From an uncultured Bacteroides sp. (GTDB taxonomy: Bacteria > Bacteroidota > Bacteroidia > Bacteroidales > Bacteroidaceae), in the NCBI RefSeq assembly GCF_959029255.1, contig NZ_CAUFUE010000035.1, positions 1 through 44,842 on the forward strand: a stretch of DNA of 44,842 nt, written 5' to 3'. Both the position numbers and the translations under genes were made by a program. Below are positions 7,219-14,542 of the stretch, piece after piece (within the stretch, counting starts at the first letter, position 1; each line of letters begins with the position of its first letter). The notes below the pieces were generated by a model. That model was not told the origin of the DNA. It did no database searches and saw only the letters and a list, made by a program, of their open reading frames with translations.

Positions 7219-8538
7219 ATGAATAAGCGTATTGCAACTCTTTGGAAATTCCTGACTTACGACATTTGGCGTATCACGGAAGATGAAGTCACCAAAACGA
7301 CTTTCTCTCTATACAATATTATCAAAACCGTTTATCTCTGTATCAACCGCTTCACGAAAGACCGGATTGTGAACAAGGCTTCCGCTTTGACTTACAGCAC
7401 GCTACTTGCCATTGTACCTATTCTGGCCATTTTGTTTGCCATTGCACGTGGGTTCGGTTTCGATAATTTGATGGAAAATCAAATCATCATCGGCTTTGGC
7501 GGTCCGTCGGAAACAACGGAGATAATCTTCCAGTTCGTCAACTCCTATCTATCGCAAACAAAGAGCGGGGTATTTATCGGAGTAGGCTTAATCATGTTGT
7601 TCTGGACAGTACTCAATCTGATTAACAATATGGAAATTACTTTCAACCGCATTTGGCAGGTGAAGAAAGCACGCAGCATGTATCGCAAAATTACCGATTA
7701 CTCTTCCATGCTACTGCTGATACCTGTGCTACTGGTAGTGTCCGGAGGTCTTTCCATCTTCATGAGTACGATGCTAAAAAATGTAGAAGACTTCACCCTA
7801 CTCGCCCCTATCGGGAAATTCTTAATCCGGCTCATTCCCTTTGCGTTGACCTGGTTAATGTTTACGGGTTTGTACGTCTTTATGCCCAATACAAAAGTAA
7901 AACTGAAACATGCACTGATATCGGGTATTCTCGCCGGTACGGCACATCAGGCTTTCCAGTTTCTTTATATCAGCAGTCAGTTGTGGGTATCGCGTTATAA
8001 TGCCATTTATGGTAGTTTTGCCGCCCTCCCCATGTTTTTGTTGTGGATGCAAATCTCCTGGACAATCTGCCTTTTCGGGGCGGAACTGACGTATGCAGGG
8101 CAGAATATCAGGAACTTCAGTTTTGATAAAGACACACGTAACATCAGCCGCCGTTACCGTGATTTTATTTCCGTACTTATCATGTCGCTCATTAGCAAAC
8201 GCTTTGAAAAAGACGAACCTCCCTATACTGCCGAGGAAATATCCGAAGCATGCCAAATACCTATACGCCTGACTAACCAGACTCTTTATGAATTGCAGGA
8301 AATCAAACTGATACATGAAGTGGTGACTGATGAAAAGAGCGAAGATATCGCCTATCAGCCATCTATGGACATCAATAAACTGAACGTGGCGCTCCTTATC
8401 GACAGATTGGATACGCACGGTTCGGAAGATTTCAAAATCGATATAGATAAAGAATTCCACGGGCAGTGGAATTCTTTAATGAAAGCCCGGGAAGAATACT
8501 ACAGAAGCGCCAGACAAGTATTACTAAAAGATTTATAA
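7219..8538 (+). CDS. YihY/UPF0761 family inner-membrane protein
   Basis: A 439-residue membrane protein of the YihY family (formerly and wrongly called ribonuclease BN). The function of the family is not established. About six transmembrane helices can be seen, including LLAIVPILAILFAIARG, LIMLFWTVLNLI, LLLIPVLLVVSGGLSIF, LIPFALTWLMFTGLYVFMP and LPMFLLWMQISWTICLFG. The family motif KASALTYSTLLAIVP is present before the first helix. The C-terminal 140 residues are soluble; a stretch around TAEEISEACQIPIRLTNQTL looks like a winged-helix fold. I choose the ATG at 7219 rather than an upstream TTG at 7204. The gene converges on riboflavin synthase with only 2 nt between stop codons. Confidence 0.88.
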   Translation: MNKRIATLWKFLTYDIWRITEDEVTKTTFSLYNIIKTVYLCINRFTKDRIVNKASALTYSTLLAIVPILAILFAIARGFGFDNLMENQIIIGFGGPSETTEIIFQFVNSYLSQTKSGVFIGVGLIMLFWTVLNLINNMEITFNRIWQVKKARSMYRKITDYSSMLLLIPVLLVVSGGLSIFMSTMLKNVEDFTLLAPIGKFLIRLIPFALTWLMFTGLYVFMPNTKVKLKHALISGILAGTAHQAFQFLYISSQLWVSRYNAIYGSFAALPMFLLWMQISWTICLFGAELTYAGQNIRNFSFDKDTRNISRRYRDFISVLIMSLISKRFEKDEPPYTAEEISEACQIPIRLTNQTLYELQEIKLIHEVVTDEKSEDIAYQPSMDINKLNVALLIDRLDTHGSEDFKIDIDKEFHGQWNSLMKAREEYYRSARQVLLKDL

Positions 8539-8540
8539 TC

Positions 8541-9143
8541 TCATTTGTACTGAATCATCCGGCTGATATACTTCCCAATAATATCGAATTCAAGGTTCAC
8601 CACACTACCCACCTTAAAGGTGTGGAAGTTGGTATGTTCAAAAGTATAGGGAATAATGGCTACCTGGAAAGTATCGTCCGTGGGATTGCATAGCGTCAGA
8701 CTGACACCGTTTACCGTAACAGAACCTTTATCTACAGTGATATAACCCCGCGTTGCCATCTCCTTATCAAAGGCGTAACGGAAAGTGAAGTAATAGCTGC
8801 CTTCCGCATCCTTAATATCGATACAAGTTGCGGTCTGGTCCACGTGCCCCTGTACGATATGCCCGTCCAGACGGCCGTTCATCATCATACTACGCTCTAC
8901 ATTCACCTCATCCCCCACTTTCAACAGGCCGAGGTTGGAACGGTCTAAAGTTTCTTTCATGGCCGTCACCGTGTAAGTATCCTCCGTCATGCTGACAACG
9001 GTCAGGCACACCCCATTATGAGACACACTCTGGTCTATTTTTAATTCATTCACGAAAGTACACTTGAAAGTGAAGTGCACATTTTCCTGGTCTTTAACCA
9101 TCGCCACCAGCGTGGCACATTCTTCTACTATTCCGGAAAACAT
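8541..9143 (-). CDS. ribE: Riboflavin synthase, alpha subunit
   Basis: A 200-residue enzyme that dismutates two 6,7-dimethyl-8-ribityllumazine molecules into riboflavin and a pyrimidine. It starts with the diagnostic MFSGIVEE and contains two lumazine-binding repeats: residues 1-95 and about 96-190, the second beginning NGRLDGHIVQGHVDQTA. Further markers are SVSHNGVCLTV and its counterpart GSVTVNGVSLTL in the second repeat. The length is normal for the family. It stands alone on the minus strand, converging with the YihY gene; other riboflavin genes are not nearby. A -7 box lies at 9192-9199. Confidence 0.97.
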   Translation of the reverse strand: MFSGIVEECATLVAMVKDQENVHFTFKCTFVNELKIDQSVSHNGVCLTVVSMTEDTYTVTAMKETLDRSNLGLLKVGDEVNVERSMMMNGRLDGHIVQGHVDQTATCIDIKDAEGSYYFTFRYAFDKEMATRGYITVDKGSVTVNGVSLTLCNPTDDTFQVAIIPYTFEHTNFHTFKVGSVVNLEFDIIGKYISRMIQYK

Positions 9144-9191
9144 TGTTTTATCTATAATTGAACTATATTACAATTGAAAAAAATCTCTTGG

Positions 9192-9199
9192 CAAAGATA
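9192..9199 (-). promoter_or_regulatory. Candidate -7 box of riboflavin synthase gene
   Basis: The minus strand reads TATCTTTG here, an exact TAnnTTTG, 48 nt before the start codon and directly after the terminator at 9223-9256. The -33 element is weak (A-rich). Confidence 0.5.
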
Positions 9200-9222
9200 C
9201 GAAAAAGGGAATTATATAAAAG

Positions 9223-9256
9223 AAAAAAAGGAAGCTTTTCACAAAGCCCCCTTTTT
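9223..9256 (-). terminator. Rho-independent terminator after phoU / candidate small RNA
   Basis: On the minus strand AAAAAGG (complement of 9250-9256) pairs with CCTTTTT (9225-9231), then a 2x2 internal loop, then GCTTT/AAAGC closing a 4-nt loop. A T-rich run (TTTTTTTCTTTT) follows. The plus strand also has a short T run, so it may work both ways. Confidence 0.7.
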
Positions 9257-9311
9257 CAGTTTTCAATAGGTATTAGTTTTTTTTTAAGGTAAAAAGATTG
9301 TTTTCAGGATA
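9229..9311 (-). ncRNA. Candidate small RNA between phoU and ribE
   Basis: A well-formed promoter (9318-9350) and a terminator (9223-9256) on the same strand bracket about 85 nt that contains no ATG-started reading frame. A short transcript would be expected. It has no recognised family. Alternatively the promoter simply boosts ribE by read-through. Confidence 0.35.
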
Positions 9312-9317
9312 ACGTTG

Positions 9318-9350
9318 CAAAGATAGACGCTTTTCGTGATACTAACCAAA
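9318..9350 (-). promoter_or_regulatory. Bacteroides-type promoter with no annotated gene
   Basis: The minus strand has TTTG (9347-9350), a 21-nt spacer and TATCTTTG (9318-9325), a full match to the Bacteroidetes consensus. It points away from phoU into a short non-coding stretch ending at the terminator. The 353-nt gap 9144-9496 holds this, the terminator and the ribE -7 box, and no gene. Confidence 0.6.
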
Positions 9351-9496
9351 TTTAAAAACATGTCATATAACATCTTTTTGAAAATTCTTTTGATTTTATT
9401 ATCATTTCAAAGCACTTTTCTACATCCGCAATCGTTTTCAGTGGACAAATATAGAGTTATTTTCCATGAAACACTAAAATTATCCTAAAAATTTGC

Positions 9497-10192
9497 TTAT
9501 TTCTTCTCATTCGGATAACGTTCGTCTGTACGTCCGCTATGTTTTAACACTTTTGCATCGATAAAGAAGACTATTTCCTCTGCTATATTGGTGATGTGGT
9601 CACCGGAACGCTCCAGCTTGCGGAAGACGCTCACCAGATTCAAGCAAGAGAGGGCGCTTTCGGGATGCATGTTGATGTAATCGGCAAGGATTGCAGTGGC
9701 ATTGGCATTAATTTCATCCACCAGGTTGTCTTTGGCAAATACGGATGTCGCTAGTTCCTGACTCTCGTCCTGAAGCGCTTTCTTTGCCAATTCGAGCATA
9801 GAAAGGACTTCGGCTATCATCTCCGCCAAACGGAGTTTCAGAACCAACTCGCCATCCAGCACCGGTTCCTTGCTGTTGAGGGCAAATCGGGCAATGCCTT
9901 CGGCAAAGTCGCCCAAGCGTTCCAGGTTCGTGTTAATCTTCAACATGGCAAGCACAAAACGCAGGTCGATGGCTACGGGGTTATAGAGCGCTATGATGTC
10001 TTCCACATCACTGTCTATCTTCAGCTCAAAAGCGTTGACACGACGTTCGCGTACCAATACTTGTTGCGCCAGTTCGCGGTCAAGAGTGAGTACGGCTTCT
10101 CCGGCACGATCAAGCTGATTATAAACCAAGGTCCACATTTCGTCTATTTCTTTTTTCAGCAAGACGAGTTCCGATTCGATAAACTTTACCAT
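9497..10192 (-). CDS. phoU: Phosphate signalling complex protein PhoU
   Basis: A 231-residue all-helical protein with two PhoU repeats (about 8-95 and 115-205). Marker segments are VEDIIALYNPVAIDLRFVL and NTNLERLGDFAEGIARF in the first repeat, and FRKLERSGDHITNIAEEIVFF in the second; these carry the E(R/K)xGD metal-cluster motifs. PhoU links the state of the PstSCAB transporter to the PhoR kinase and restrains phosphate uptake. It is the last gene of the minus-strand pstC-pstA-pstB-phoU operon, 51 nt after pstB. No phoB/phoR pair is in the window. Confidence 0.96.
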   Translation of the reverse strand: MVKFIESELVLLKKEIDEMWTLVYNQLDRAGEAVLTLDRELAQQVLVRERRVNAFELKIDSDVEDIIALYNPVAIDLRFVLAMLKINTNLERLGDFAEGIARFALNSKEPVLDGELVLKLRLAEMIAEVLSMLELAKKALQDESQELATSVFAKDNLVDEINANATAILADYINMHPESALSCLNLVSVFRKLERSGDHITNIAEEIVFFIDAKVLKHSGRTDERYPNEKK

Positions 10193-10243
10193 AATTTTGT
10201 ATTTTAAGTTTGAATGATTACTCTATTATTTTCTGTGGTGAAC

Positions 10244-10999
10244 TTATCCAAAACGTCCCGTAATATAATTCTGCGTCTCCACCTTTTCGGGATTTGTAAA
10301 TATCTTCTTCGTTTCACCAAATTCCACCATTTCTCCCATATAGAAGAAAGCGGTGCTGTCACTGACACGTGCCGCTTGCTGCATGTTATGGGTGACAATG
10401 ACAATGGTATATTCCTTTTTAAGCTCATGAATAAGCTCCTCCACTTTCGCCGTAGAGATAGGATCGAGCGCAGAAGCCGGTTCATCCATCAACAGGACGG
10501 AAGGAGCCACTGCCATGGCACGGGCAATGCAAAGGCGTTGCTGTTGCCCGCCGGACAGAGCGTATGCAGAAACTTTCAATTTATCTTTTACCTCATCCCA
10601 CAAGGCGGCACCTCTCAGTGCTTCTTCTACCCGCTGACGGATAAAAGCATTATCAGTAACGCCGTTTACGCGAAGCCCGTATGCCACGTTCTCAAAAATG
10701 CTTTTAGGAAAAGGATTCGGGCGCTGAAACACCATACCTACTTTCCTGCGCAGCTCGTCGACTTGTATTCCTTTCCCGTAAATATCTTGTCCGTCAATAC
10801 GGATTTCACCGGTCAAGCGGGTGTTGGGTATCAGGTCGTTCATCCGGTTGAGCAAACGCAGAAAGGTAGACTTGCCACATCCCGAAGGGCCGATAAAAGC
10901 CACCACAGACTTCTCTTCAATATTCATACTGATTCCTTTCAACGCATGGAAATCGCCATACCAGAAGTTTACATCACGCGTTTCTATTTTATTTACCAT
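10244..10999 (-). CDS. pstB: Phosphate ABC transporter ATP-binding protein PstB
   Basis: A 251-residue ABC ATPase that powers phosphate import. It has Walker A (GPSGCGKST, about 34-42), Q-loop (GMVFQRPNPFPKSIFENV), the signature LSGGQQQRLCIARA, Walker B (SVLLMDEPASALD) and the H-switch (IVTHNMQQAARVSD). The PxPFPxSIxxNVAYG segment and the length are typical of PstB rather than other importers. It lies between pstA (separated by a repeat-filled 176-nt gap) and phoU. Confidence 0.97.
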   Translation of the reverse strand: MVNKIETRDVNFWYGDFHALKGISMNIEEKSVVAFIGPSGCGKSTFLRLLNRMNDLIPNTRLTGEIRIDGQDIYGKGIQVDELRRKVGMVFQRPNPFPKSIFENVAYGLRVNGVTDNAFIRQRVEEALRGAALWDEVKDKLKVSAYALSGGQQQRLCIARAMAVAPSVLLMDEPASALDPISTAKVEELIHELKKEYTIVIVTHNMQQAARVSDSTAFFYMGEMVEFGETKKIFTNPEKVETQNYITGRFG

Positions 11000-11001
11000 A
11001 T

Positions 11002-11172
11002 CATTTACGATTTAACGATGCACTTTAATTTACGATTTAACGATGTACGATTTACGATTGATATTACTTTAATTTACGAACGACGTTTATAATTTACTTG
11101 AAGTATTTTCAATCGTAAATCGTAAATCGTTAAATCGTAAATCGCCAATCGTAAATCGTCCAATCGTAAATC
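11002..11172. repeat. Intergenic inverted repeat, ACGATTT family, copy 2
   Basis: The left arm (11002-11060) has iterated ACGATTTAACGATG / TACGATTTACGATTG units. The right arm (11110-11172) has five complementary AATCGTAAATCG units in tandem. The core between is about 50 nt. It fills the pstA-pstB gap, so it is transcribed as part of the pst operon and could form a long hairpin in the mRNA. Confidence 0.8.
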
Positions 11173-11175
11173 CAT

Positions 11176-12036
11176 TCAGTTTGTTTTTATTTTCTTCTCA
11201 AAGTATTTCCGCAAGGCATTTGCCAGGAGATTCACCAATAGAATGATAACTATCAATACCAGAGCTGTGCCGTAGGCTATCGGGAGCTGGGCTTCCATAT
11301 CCGTGCCACTTGTGGAGATGACGTACAAATGATAGGGCAACGCCATACACTGGTCAAAAATGCTGGTGGGAAGTTGCGGCAAGAAATAGGCGGCGCAGGT
11401 AAAGAGAATCGGCGCCGTTTCGCCCGACACGCGTCCCAAAGCCAAAATCAATCCGGTGATAATATTGGGCATACCCATCGGAAGAACGACGTGCCAGATG
11501 GTTTGCAACTTGGTAGCGCCCAAAGCTCGGCTACCTTCACGCAAACTATCGGGAATCGCTTTCAAAGCTTCTTCCGTAGTACGGATGACCAATGGCAAAC
11601 TCAACAAGCCCAAAGTGAGCGAACCCGCCAGGATGCTATCTCCAAAATCCATATAATTGACAAACAGCGCCATGCCGAACAAACCGAAAACGATGGAGGG
11701 AATGCCGCTCAGATTATTCGTCATCATACGGATAAATCGTACTATCCAGCCTTTGGGAGCATATTCGTTCATATAAATGCCACTCATCACCCCCACCGGA
11801 AAAGCAAACAGCGCACTCCCTATCATCAGGCAAAAAGTTCCTACAATGGCAGGCAGAATACCTCCTCCGGTCATCCCGTCTGTAGGAGCGGTAGTGAGGA
11901 AGTCCCAACTGATAACCCCGATACCCTTATATACAATAAAACCGAGAATAGCAAAGAGTATCAGCACTACACTCAGACTCAGCAAACGAAACAAGCCGAA
12001 TGCTATGTTTTGCGAAAGATGTTTTCTATTTATCAT
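11176..12036 (-). CDS. pstA: Phosphate ABC transporter permease PstA
   Basis: A 286-residue inner-membrane permease with about six helices, from LLSLSVVLILFAILGFIVYKG to VLIVIILLVNLLANAL. The binding-protein-dependent transport motif EALKAIPDSLREGSRALGAT (the EAA loop, about 150-170) contacts PstB. The FGLFGMALFV and ETAPILFTCAAYF segments are PstA-like. Its start is 4 nt after the pstC stop, so translation is likely coupled. Confidence 0.96.
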   Translation of the reverse strand: MINRKHLSQNIAFGLFRLLSLSVVLILFAILGFIVYKGIGVISWDFLTTAPTDGMTGGGILPAIVGTFCLMIGSALFAFPVGVMSGIYMNEYAPKGWIVRFIRMMTNNLSGIPSIVFGLFGMALFVNYMDFGDSILAGSLTLGLLSLPLVIRTTEEALKAIPDSLREGSRALGATKLQTIWHVVLPMGMPNIITGLILALGRVSGETAPILFTCAAYFLPQLPTSIFDQCMALPYHLYVISTSGTDMEAQLPIAYGTALVLIVIILLVNLLANALRKYFEKKIKTN

Positions 12037-12040
12037 ACGC

Positions 12041-13228
12041 TTACTTTCTCTTGCCCGAAGATACGGCTTCTACCGTGAAGTTTATCAACAGGCTGATAAA
12101 AAATAATACAACGCCCAAAAGGAACAATGCTTCGTAGTGTGCTCCCCCTGCAGGAGCTTCACCCAGTTCGGCGGCAATCGTTGCAGGGATAGTTCGCAAC
12201 GGTTCCAAAATGGTATGAGGAATGACTGCCGCATTTCCCGTAACCATGAGCACCGCCATCGTTTCGCCCACGGCACGCCCTATTCCGAGTACAACGCCCG
12301 ATGTGATGCCCGATATGGAATAGGGTATCACCACCTTATATATAGTCTGCCACTGCGAAGCTCCGAGGGCCAAACTGGCTTCGCGCATGGCACGGGGACA
12401 ATTGCGCATGGCATCTTCCGTCACCGTGATGATAGTAGGCAACGCCATTATCGCCAATACGATGCTCCCCGCCAAACCGCTCTCACCTACCGGTAGGTTG
12501 AATACTTTCTGCAATATGGGAACAATGACAATCAACCCGAAGAAGCCATAGACTACGGAAGGTATGCCGCTCAATAACTCAATGACAGGCTTCATCATAT
12601 TACGTATCTTCGGATTTGCCACTTCGGACATATAGATGGACACCGACAACCCGAAGGGCAACGCGAAAAGGATAGCGAAAAAACTAACCCACAACGTACC
12701 CGTAATCAACGGCAGAAAGCCGAACAAAGGTGCGGGGGTTGCCGTAGGAAACCATTCGGCGCCGGCAAAAACTTCTTTCACCGAAATGGTATTATCTTTC
12801 AACAGATGGACAGAGTCCGGACGAACTATGAATTGCCGGGGAACAAAGGCTATGATGCCCGGAGTCTTTTCTACGAGTTCCGTGATGCAGGCACCTGCAT
12901 GCTCGTAGGATGCGCCCAATTGTTCTTCAGTATAATATTGTGTGATGTCTTCCAAACGAAAGAGCCGGATAGGAAGGTCTTCCCCACCGACTTCTTTCCA
13001 GTTTGTCATCTCTTCGTCGAAAACATCTTTTATCTGAACAGGAGTAAGTTCGGAAACCTTATTGTCTTTATTTAAAGCCAACACATAACCTTCTTCAATG
13101 ATGCGGCTACTAAACAAGCCCAGCGCCTCCGAAAAAAGGAATAAGACGATTAGTACGATGGTGAGGCTTGTTACAAAGCCGCTACAAGCCAAAATACCTT
13201 CTACTATCTTCTCGAAAAGCTTTTTCAT
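12041..13228 (-). CDS. pstC: Phosphate ABC transporter permease PstC with PstS-like insertion
   Basis: A 395-residue permease, longer than typical PstC (about 300-320 aa). Helix 1 is at about 18-38. Residues 45-142 then form an extra domain resembling the second half of phosphate-binding PstS: LTPVQIKDVFDEEMTNWKEV against LTRQQLEDIFRGKITNWKQV in the neighbouring PstS, and KTPGIIAFVP against QTPGAIGYVG. The SSGTYE phosphate-binding motif is not kept. The standard permease core follows (about 170-390) with EAA loop AMREASLALGASQWQTIYKV. The extra segment would lie in the periplasm, where it could touch PstS or sense phosphate. First gene of the pst operon, divergent from pstS. Confidence 0.95.
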   Translation of the reverse strand: MKKLFEKIVEGILACSGFVTSLTIVLIVLFLFSEALGLFSSRIIEEGYVLALNKDNKVSELTPVQIKDVFDEEMTNWKEVGGEDLPIRLFRLEDITQYYTEEQLGASYEHAGACITELVEKTPGIIAFVPRQFIVRPDSVHLLKDNTISVKEVFAGAEWFPTATPAPLFGFLPLITGTLWVSFFAILFALPFGLSVSIYMSEVANPKIRNMMKPVIELLSGIPSVVYGFFGLIVIVPILQKVFNLPVGESGLAGSIVLAIMALPTIITVTEDAMRNCPRAMREASLALGASQWQTIYKVVIPYSISGITSGVVLGIGRAVGETMAVLMVTGNAAVIPHTILEPLRTIPATIAAELGEAPAGGAHYEALFLLGVVLFFISLLINFTVEAVSSGKRK

Positions 13229-13312
13229 AATTACCTGTTGATTTTCTGGTGCAAAGAAAACTGCTTGATGTTAAGGCGGTGTGACTATCGTTTGAAAGAA
13301 ATATTTCAAACG

Positions 13313-13367
13313 TGTTACATTCTTGTTACAACGCCACATTATCATACTTTGTAAAACAAATGTAACA
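13313..13367. promoter_or_regulatory. Candidate Pho-box-like operator between pstC and pstS
   Basis: TGTTACA-TTCT-TGTTACA (13313-13330) is a pair of 7-nt direct repeats with a 4-nt spacer, the same geometry as Pho boxes bound by PhoB-type regulators. An inverted copy, TGTAACA, lies at 13361-13367. The site is in the divergent pst intergenic region. Confidence 0.5.
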
Positions 13368-13388
13368 TCAAATTGTTTTCTTTGCAAA
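13357..13388 (-). promoter_or_regulatory. Candidate promoter of the pstCAB-phoU operon
   Basis: The minus strand has TTTG (13385-13388), 20 nt, then TACATTTG (13357-13364), matching the Bacteroidetes consensus. It overlaps the inverted TGTAACA copy of the Pho-like repeat. The leader to the pstC start would be about 120 nt and include the direct repeat. Confidence 0.55.
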
Positions 13389-13399
13389 CCGGCCCCGAT

Positions 13400-13511
13400 A
13401 CCTACCCGAGATATACCTAAGCCGCACTTGCTCCGTAGCTTTCCCAAGCAAAGTACCGTAAATACGGGGAATGTACGGAGCAACTACGGAGCAGGTATGG
13501 CTCAGGTAGGG
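13400..13511. repeat. GC-rich inverted repeat upstream of pstS
   Basis: The left arm (13400-13438, with CCTACCCGAG and TTGCTCCGTAG) and right arm (13471-13511, with TACGGAGCAACTACGGAGCA and CTCAGGTAGG) are imperfectly complementary over about 39 nt. The core contains the perfect dyad CCGTAAATACGG (13456-13467). The base composition differs strongly from the AT-rich surroundings. It lies in what should be the pstS leader or promoter region. Confidence 0.7.
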
Positions 13512-13604
13512 TGTGGATGGGGTATGAAGAGGGATAAAATATCAATGACTAGTTCACAAAGATATGAAAAAAAACAGAATAGCCACACATAAATGTTGAA
13601 TATA

Positions 13605-14423
13605 ATGAAAACCCAAATTATCATCCTCACTTTCTTGTTAGGAACAGTTTCCATCGGCATGCAAGCGCAACGCATCAAAGGCAGCGATACAGTGCTCCCC
13701 ATCGCCCAGCAGACAGCCGAATGGTTTATGGGATTAAATCCCGACGCACGCGTCACCGTCACAGGTGGCGGTACAGGAGTAGGGCTTTCCGCCCTGCTGG
13801 ACGGAACCACTGACATTGCCATGGCTTCGCGCGGCATCAAGTTCGGTGAAAAGATGAAAGCCAAAGCTGCCGGTGAGGAATTGGAAGAAGTACCCATAGC
13901 CTACGATGCCCTTGCCGTAGTGGTTCATCCTTCCAATCCGGTGAAACAGCTCACGCGGCAACAGTTGGAAGATATATTCCGGGGAAAAATCACGAACTGG
14001 AAACAAGTGGGTGGCGATGACCGGAAAATTGTGGTCTATTCGCGTGAAACATCTTCGGGCACCTACGAATTTTTCAAAGAAAGTGTACTGAAAAACAAGA
14101 ATTATATGAGTAACAGCCTTTCCATGCCTGCCACGGGCGCCATCATACAGTCAGTCAGCCAGACGCCGGGCGCCATCGGATATGTGGGACTAGCATACGT
14201 TTCTCCCCGAATCAAGCCGCTTGCCATCTCATACGACGGTGAACATTATGCCGCTCCCACCCTTGAAAACGCCCTCAATAAATCCTACCCAATCGTACGA
14301 CCGTTGTACTATTATTACAACAAAAAAAACATCGAAAACATCACTCCGCTTTTACAGTTCATACTGTCTCCCGCAGGGCAAGAAATCATCAAAAAGAGCG
14401 GATATATCCCAGTAAATGAATAA
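13605..14423 (+). CDS. pstS: Phosphate-binding protein PstS
   Basis: A 272-residue periplasmic binding protein that captures phosphate for PstCAB. A signal peptide MKTQIIILTFLLGTVSIGMQAQ begins at the ATG at 13605; an ATG at 13593 would add four residues before it. Phosphate-contacting motifs are visible: IKGSDTVLP near the N-terminus, TGGGTGVGLSALLDGTTDIAMASR, and SRETSSGTYEFFKESV. The C-terminal part has LLQFILSPAGQEIIKKSGYIP. The signal peptide has no lipobox cysteine, so the protein is probably soluble in the periplasm. It is transcribed away from pstCAB-phoU, an arrangement that lets the binding protein be made separately from the transporter. Confidence 0.96.
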   Translation: MKTQIIILTFLLGTVSIGMQAQRIKGSDTVLPIAQQTAEWFMGLNPDARVTVTGGGTGVGLSALLDGTTDIAMASRGIKFGEKMKAKAAGEELEEVPIAYDALAVVVHPSNPVKQLTRQQLEDIFRGKITNWKQVGGDDRKIVVYSRETSSGTYEFFKESVLKNKNYMSNSLSMPATGAIIQSVSQTPGAIGYVGLAYVSPRIKPLAISYDGEHYAAPTLENALNKSYPIVRPLYYYYNKKNIENITPLLQFILSPAGQEIIKKSGYIPVNE

Positions 14424-14499
14424 TGAAGAATGAAGAATTATGGCAGCGCAATCATACCGCAGGTAAATTCTTCATTCTTCATTCTTCATTCTTCATTAT
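14416..14499. repeat. Palindromic intergenic repeat, TGAAGAA family, copy A3
   Basis: The left arm (ATGAATAATGAAGAATGAAG) overlaps the pstS stop codon. The right arm is a run of TTCATTC units ending at 14499. The core (ATGGCAGCGCAATC...CCGCAGGTAA) matches copy A2 in the same orientation. It probably forms a hairpin at the pstS 3' end and supplies the false upstream start of glnS. Confidence 0.8.
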
Positions 14500-14506
14500 T
14501 TTGCGC

Positions 14507-14514
14507 TATCTTTG
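14507..14514 (+). promoter_or_regulatory. -7 box of glnS
   Basis: TATCTTTG at 14507-14514 is an exact TAnnTTTG box 28 nt before the glnS ATG at 14543. It borders the palindromic repeat, which occupies the -33 position. It supports the shorter glnS start, because an RNA from here would begin downstream of the alternative start at 14423. Confidence 0.55.
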
Positions 14515-14542
14515 CGCCCACGTACGAATAATTGATAGCATT

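Noticed and set aside
11002..11172. CRISPR array
   Set aside because: The repeated AATCGTAAATCG units are short, adjacent and arranged as inverted arms; there are no unique spacers of regular length and no cas genes.
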